Assembly: GCA_937968035.1 (NCBI GenBank)
Contig: CALBTS010000876.1
Span: 1 to 9,292, forward strand
DNA from: an uncultured Methanomethylovorans sp.
GTDB taxonomy: Archaea; Halobacteriota; Methanosarcinia; Methanosarcinales; Methanosarcinaceae
Length of the DNA stretch: 9,292 nt
Reading direction: 5' to 3'
How positions within the stretch are numbered: position 1 is the stretch's first letter; each line of letters opens with the position of its first letter. Both the position numbers and the translations under genes were made by a program. This document shows positions 7,608 to 9,292 of this stretch, piece by piece. The notes under the pieces are model-generated. The model made no database searches. It had not been told where the DNA came from and worked only from the letters and a program-made list of their open reading frames with translations.

Positions 7608-7663
7608 ACTTTACGGGAAATTGATGTACGTATAGGAGGACTAAACAGTTTATTACCAGACAT
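7608..7663 (+). other. Intergenic segment with inverted repeat and unassigned AGGAGG
   Basis: ATTTCC (7596-7601) and GGAAAT (7616-7621) can pair across the stop codon of the third lipoprotein gene, with no T-run after them. A perfect AGGAGG lies at 7634-7639 but is 24 nt from the first ATG (7664) and 51 nt from the preferred start (7691), too far for a normal ribosome site. This segment is also where composition changes from the AT-rich block back to shell-like sequence, so it may be the right-hand cassette border. Confidence 0.3.
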
Positions 7664-7690
7664 ATGATGCATAATATCAAGATATATATC

Positions 7691-9028
7691 ATGACATCCA
7701 TACGTTTATATACGATCGCCGCGGCTATCTGTTGCCTGACGTGCTGTCCGGCAATAGCGCAGACTACCGGTAACCGGCACGAGACTTATCAAAGCATGGA
7801 GCAAAGCAATGCCATGCTCGAAGATTTTTCCCGCAAATGTGAAAAGCGCACCAGGAAGGCCGAAAAGCGATTCAAACGTTACGAACAGAAAATTTTAAAA
7901 CATGCCAACTCCTCCGACGCTGAGGAATTCTTTTCCGGTGAACAGACAGATTCGTTGAATCAGGAACCCCAAAACGGCCTGGGCAAGGAACCATCGTTGG
8001 ACAGCCTTCTCCTGGCTTACGGTTTTGCGGAGTATGCCGGTTTAGCTCCTGACCGACTATTAACGGGCAAGGTAAACGAAAACCTTAACCGTGCGAAACA
8101 ACAGCTGGACATTACCCAACGCGCCAAGAGCGAACTGATGAAGTGTAAGGAACACTGGAAAGCAAAGGTGCTGGAATCCCGGAAATATAACAAATGGCTG
8201 AATAAGATGGAAAAGGAGTGTTATTATTATACGGCGCAAATCAATGAGTACCGCAGGGCGTTACGTGACCCGTCTTATCTCTATGACAAGTTACTGAGCT
8301 CCCTGCGTCGCGATCCGCGCTGGGGCGATTTTATAGCCACACTACCTGCCAAGCCGCAAAACACGGGCAAAATGCAACCCCGAGAGATAGTACAACAGAT
8401 GTTGCAGAGTCAGGCGGCTTCAGTTAGTCCCGATGTAGCCAAACTTTTTAAGGACGTCCAAAAGACAGGGAGCGATTTGCTGAGTAGCCTGAGCAATCAG
8501 GCCGCATCATTCGGTAACATGGATAATGCCGCCCAGATGCCCGGGTTTGTCCCCAACACCTACAAGACAAAAAATTTATGGGAACATATTGACATCGGCT
8601 TCAATTTGCAGTTTGACGACAGGACAATGTTTCTGCCGTCAACCGGAGTAGCGGGTGCGCAAATATCGTTCAACTTCGACCAGTGGCTGAGTGCAGGGGT
8701 GACAGCTACCTATCGCTTTGGAATGGGTGATATCAAAAACATTAAATTTTCACACTCAGGGGCAGGTTATGGAGCCTTTGTGAACTACAAGATATGGAAT
8801 GCGATTGGGGTACAGGCAGGATACGAGCGTAACTGGCGTACAGAAATAGAAGTCAATGAGGTGTATTTCCCGGCAGCATGGACGTCATCGGCGCTGGCAG
8901 GGTTGTCATGGGAATATGAAGCAGGAAAGAGCATGAAAGGTACGATGGGAGTGTTTTACGATTTCCTGCATAATAAACATACGCCGGTAACCAATGCGGT
9001 GTTATGGCGGATGGGGTGGAAATTTTAA
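7691..9028 (+). CDS. Exported protein with helical/coiled-coil region and predicted 8-stranded outer-membrane barrel
   Basis: The protein has 445 residues from the ATG at 7691. In-frame ATGs at 7664 and 7667 would add 9 or 8 residues. The 7691 start gives a compact signal peptide (MTSIRLYTIAAAICCLTCC, PAIAQ), cleaved after AIAQ or nearby. Residues about 30-205 are highly charged and heptad-like (KCEKRTRKAEKRFKRYEQK; NRAKQQLDITQRAKSELMK), so mainly helical and probably coiled coil. A Gln/Ser-rich linker leads to residues 301-445, where about eight amphipathic strands can be counted, among them DIGFNLQF, GAQISFNF, GVTATYRFG, GAFVNYKI, GVQAGYERNW, ALAGLSWEY and GVFYDFL. The last, VLWRMGWKF, ends in the terminal Phe typical of a BAM-recognised beta-signal. 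It is therefore an outer-membrane protein with a large helical part, probably periplasmic or surface. Composition matches the RHS shell, suggesting it belongs to the stable part of the locus. A link to RHS export or anchoring is inferred from position only. Confidence 0.85.
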   Translation: MTSIRLYTIAAAICCLTCCPAIAQTTGNRHETYQSMEQSNAMLEDFSRKCEKRTRKAEKRFKRYEQKILKHANSSDAEEFFSGEQTDSLNQEPQNGLGKEPSLDSLLLAYGFAEYAGLAPDRLLTGKVNENLNRAKQQLDITQRAKSELMKCKEHWKAKVLESRKYNKWLNKMEKECYYYTAQINEYRRALRDPSYLYDKLLSSLRRDPRWGDFIATLPAKPQNTGKMQPREIVQQMLQSQAASVSPDVAKLFKDVQKTGSDLLSSLSNQAASFGNMDNAAQMPGFVPNTYKTKNLWEHIDIGFNLQFDDRTMFLPSTGVAGAQISFNFDQWLSAGVTATYRFGMGDIKNIKFSHSGAGYGAFVNYKIWNAIGVQAGYERNWRTEIEVNEVYFPAAWTSSALAGLSWEYEAGKSMKGTMGVFYDFLHNKHTPVTNAVLWRMGWKF

Positions 9029-9292
9029 TAACAGAAAAAATATTGACCTGTTTTGCTTTTTCTTCACATTATAAGCTTGTTACACATATTTCAAAACAGC
9101 TTCTAAGTGAAATCCTAAAAAACCTCGATCTAATCGGAACACGTTCTGCAGATTGAATGCGGGTCAGCGCTGACAAGCAATATTTTATAAATATATGCCA
9201 ACCTGCCATGCCGTAAGCCATATCGGTGAACTAACGGAGGTAGTGTTCCAATCAGTGTGTCCGGGGTAGCAGGTCTTCATCGAAGTTTCACA
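9029..9292. other. Non-coding tail with palindrome and inverted repeats, no gene supported
   Basis: No convincing gene was found in either strand. Possible signals: AACAG (9030-9034) can pair with CTGTT (9048-9052) and is followed by a T-rich stretch, a weak terminator candidate for the barrel gene. GTCAGCGCTGAC at 9163-9174 is a perfect 12-bp palindrome. TAATCGGAACAC (9131-9142) and GTGTTCCAATCA (9243-9254) are near-perfect inverted copies (10 of 12). ACCTGC (9201-9206) and GCAGGT (9269-9274) are also complementary. The first half is AT-rich and the last 100 bases are more GC-rich. A mobile-element end or structured RNA is conceivable, and the window edge prevents a decision. Confidence 0.4.
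9163..9174. repeat. Perfect 12-bp palindrome
   Basis: GTCAGCGCTGAC reads the same on both strands. It lies 135 bp after the barrel gene and could be a binding site for a dimeric protein or part of a mobile-element end. No partner gene is visible in the window, and a single copy gives little support for function. Confidence 0.35.

Noticed and set aside
9188..9292. Minus-strand open frame running in from the right edge
   Set aside because: Only about 34 codons before a stop, with no recognisable motif; cannot be judged without sequence beyond the window.
1..9292. CRISPR array, tRNA or rRNA genes
   Set aside because: No regularly spaced direct repeats, cloverleaf-like sequence or rRNA motif was seen on either strand.

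Overview
The window looks like part of a Bacteroidota chromosome carrying a YD-repeat/RHS polymorphic-toxin locus, with all recognised genes on the plus strand. The pointers to Bacteroidota are the YD-repeat protein types (a 'YIWGYNYKYLIA'-type segment, a DUF6443-like lead-in and a 'DPLAE...SPYNYAVNNPIRF.DPDGM' core), several short lipoproteins, weak or absent Shine-Dalgarno sequences, and an outer-membrane protein ending in an aromatic residue. I cannot name a genus.

Layout. (1) 1-875: the 3' end of a YD-repeat protein whose start lies outside the window. (2) 926-6013: a 1695-residue secreted RHS protein with a Sec signal peptide, a right-handed beta-helix, a DUF6443-like segment, about 13 YD repeats, the RHS core ending in DPDGM at residue 1495, and a roughly 200-residue variable C-terminal tip. 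(3) 6021-7607: an AT-rich block with three small predicted lipoprotein genes, which I read as one cognate and two spare immunity-type genes. The first two are paralogues, and a 32-codon fragment resembling the tail of a lost toxin tip lies directly before the second. (4) 7691-9028: an exported protein with a charged helical region followed by a predicted 8-stranded outer-membrane barrel. Base composition returns to that of the RHS shell here. (5) 9029-9292: no convincing gene, but some inverted repeats.

How the parts may work together. The RHS shell probably encloses and delivers the C-terminal tip. The tip carries an HExxxH...E...H-S-S-W pattern suggesting a metal-dependent hydrolase or peptidase. 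The adjacent lipoprotein would protect the producer from the periplasmic side. The AT-rich composition begins almost exactly at the end of the RHS core and persists through the three lipoprotein genes, as expected for an exchangeable toxin-immunity cassette that keeps older immunity genes as a memory of former tips. The barrel protein may anchor or export the RHS products, but that rests only on position and predicted location.
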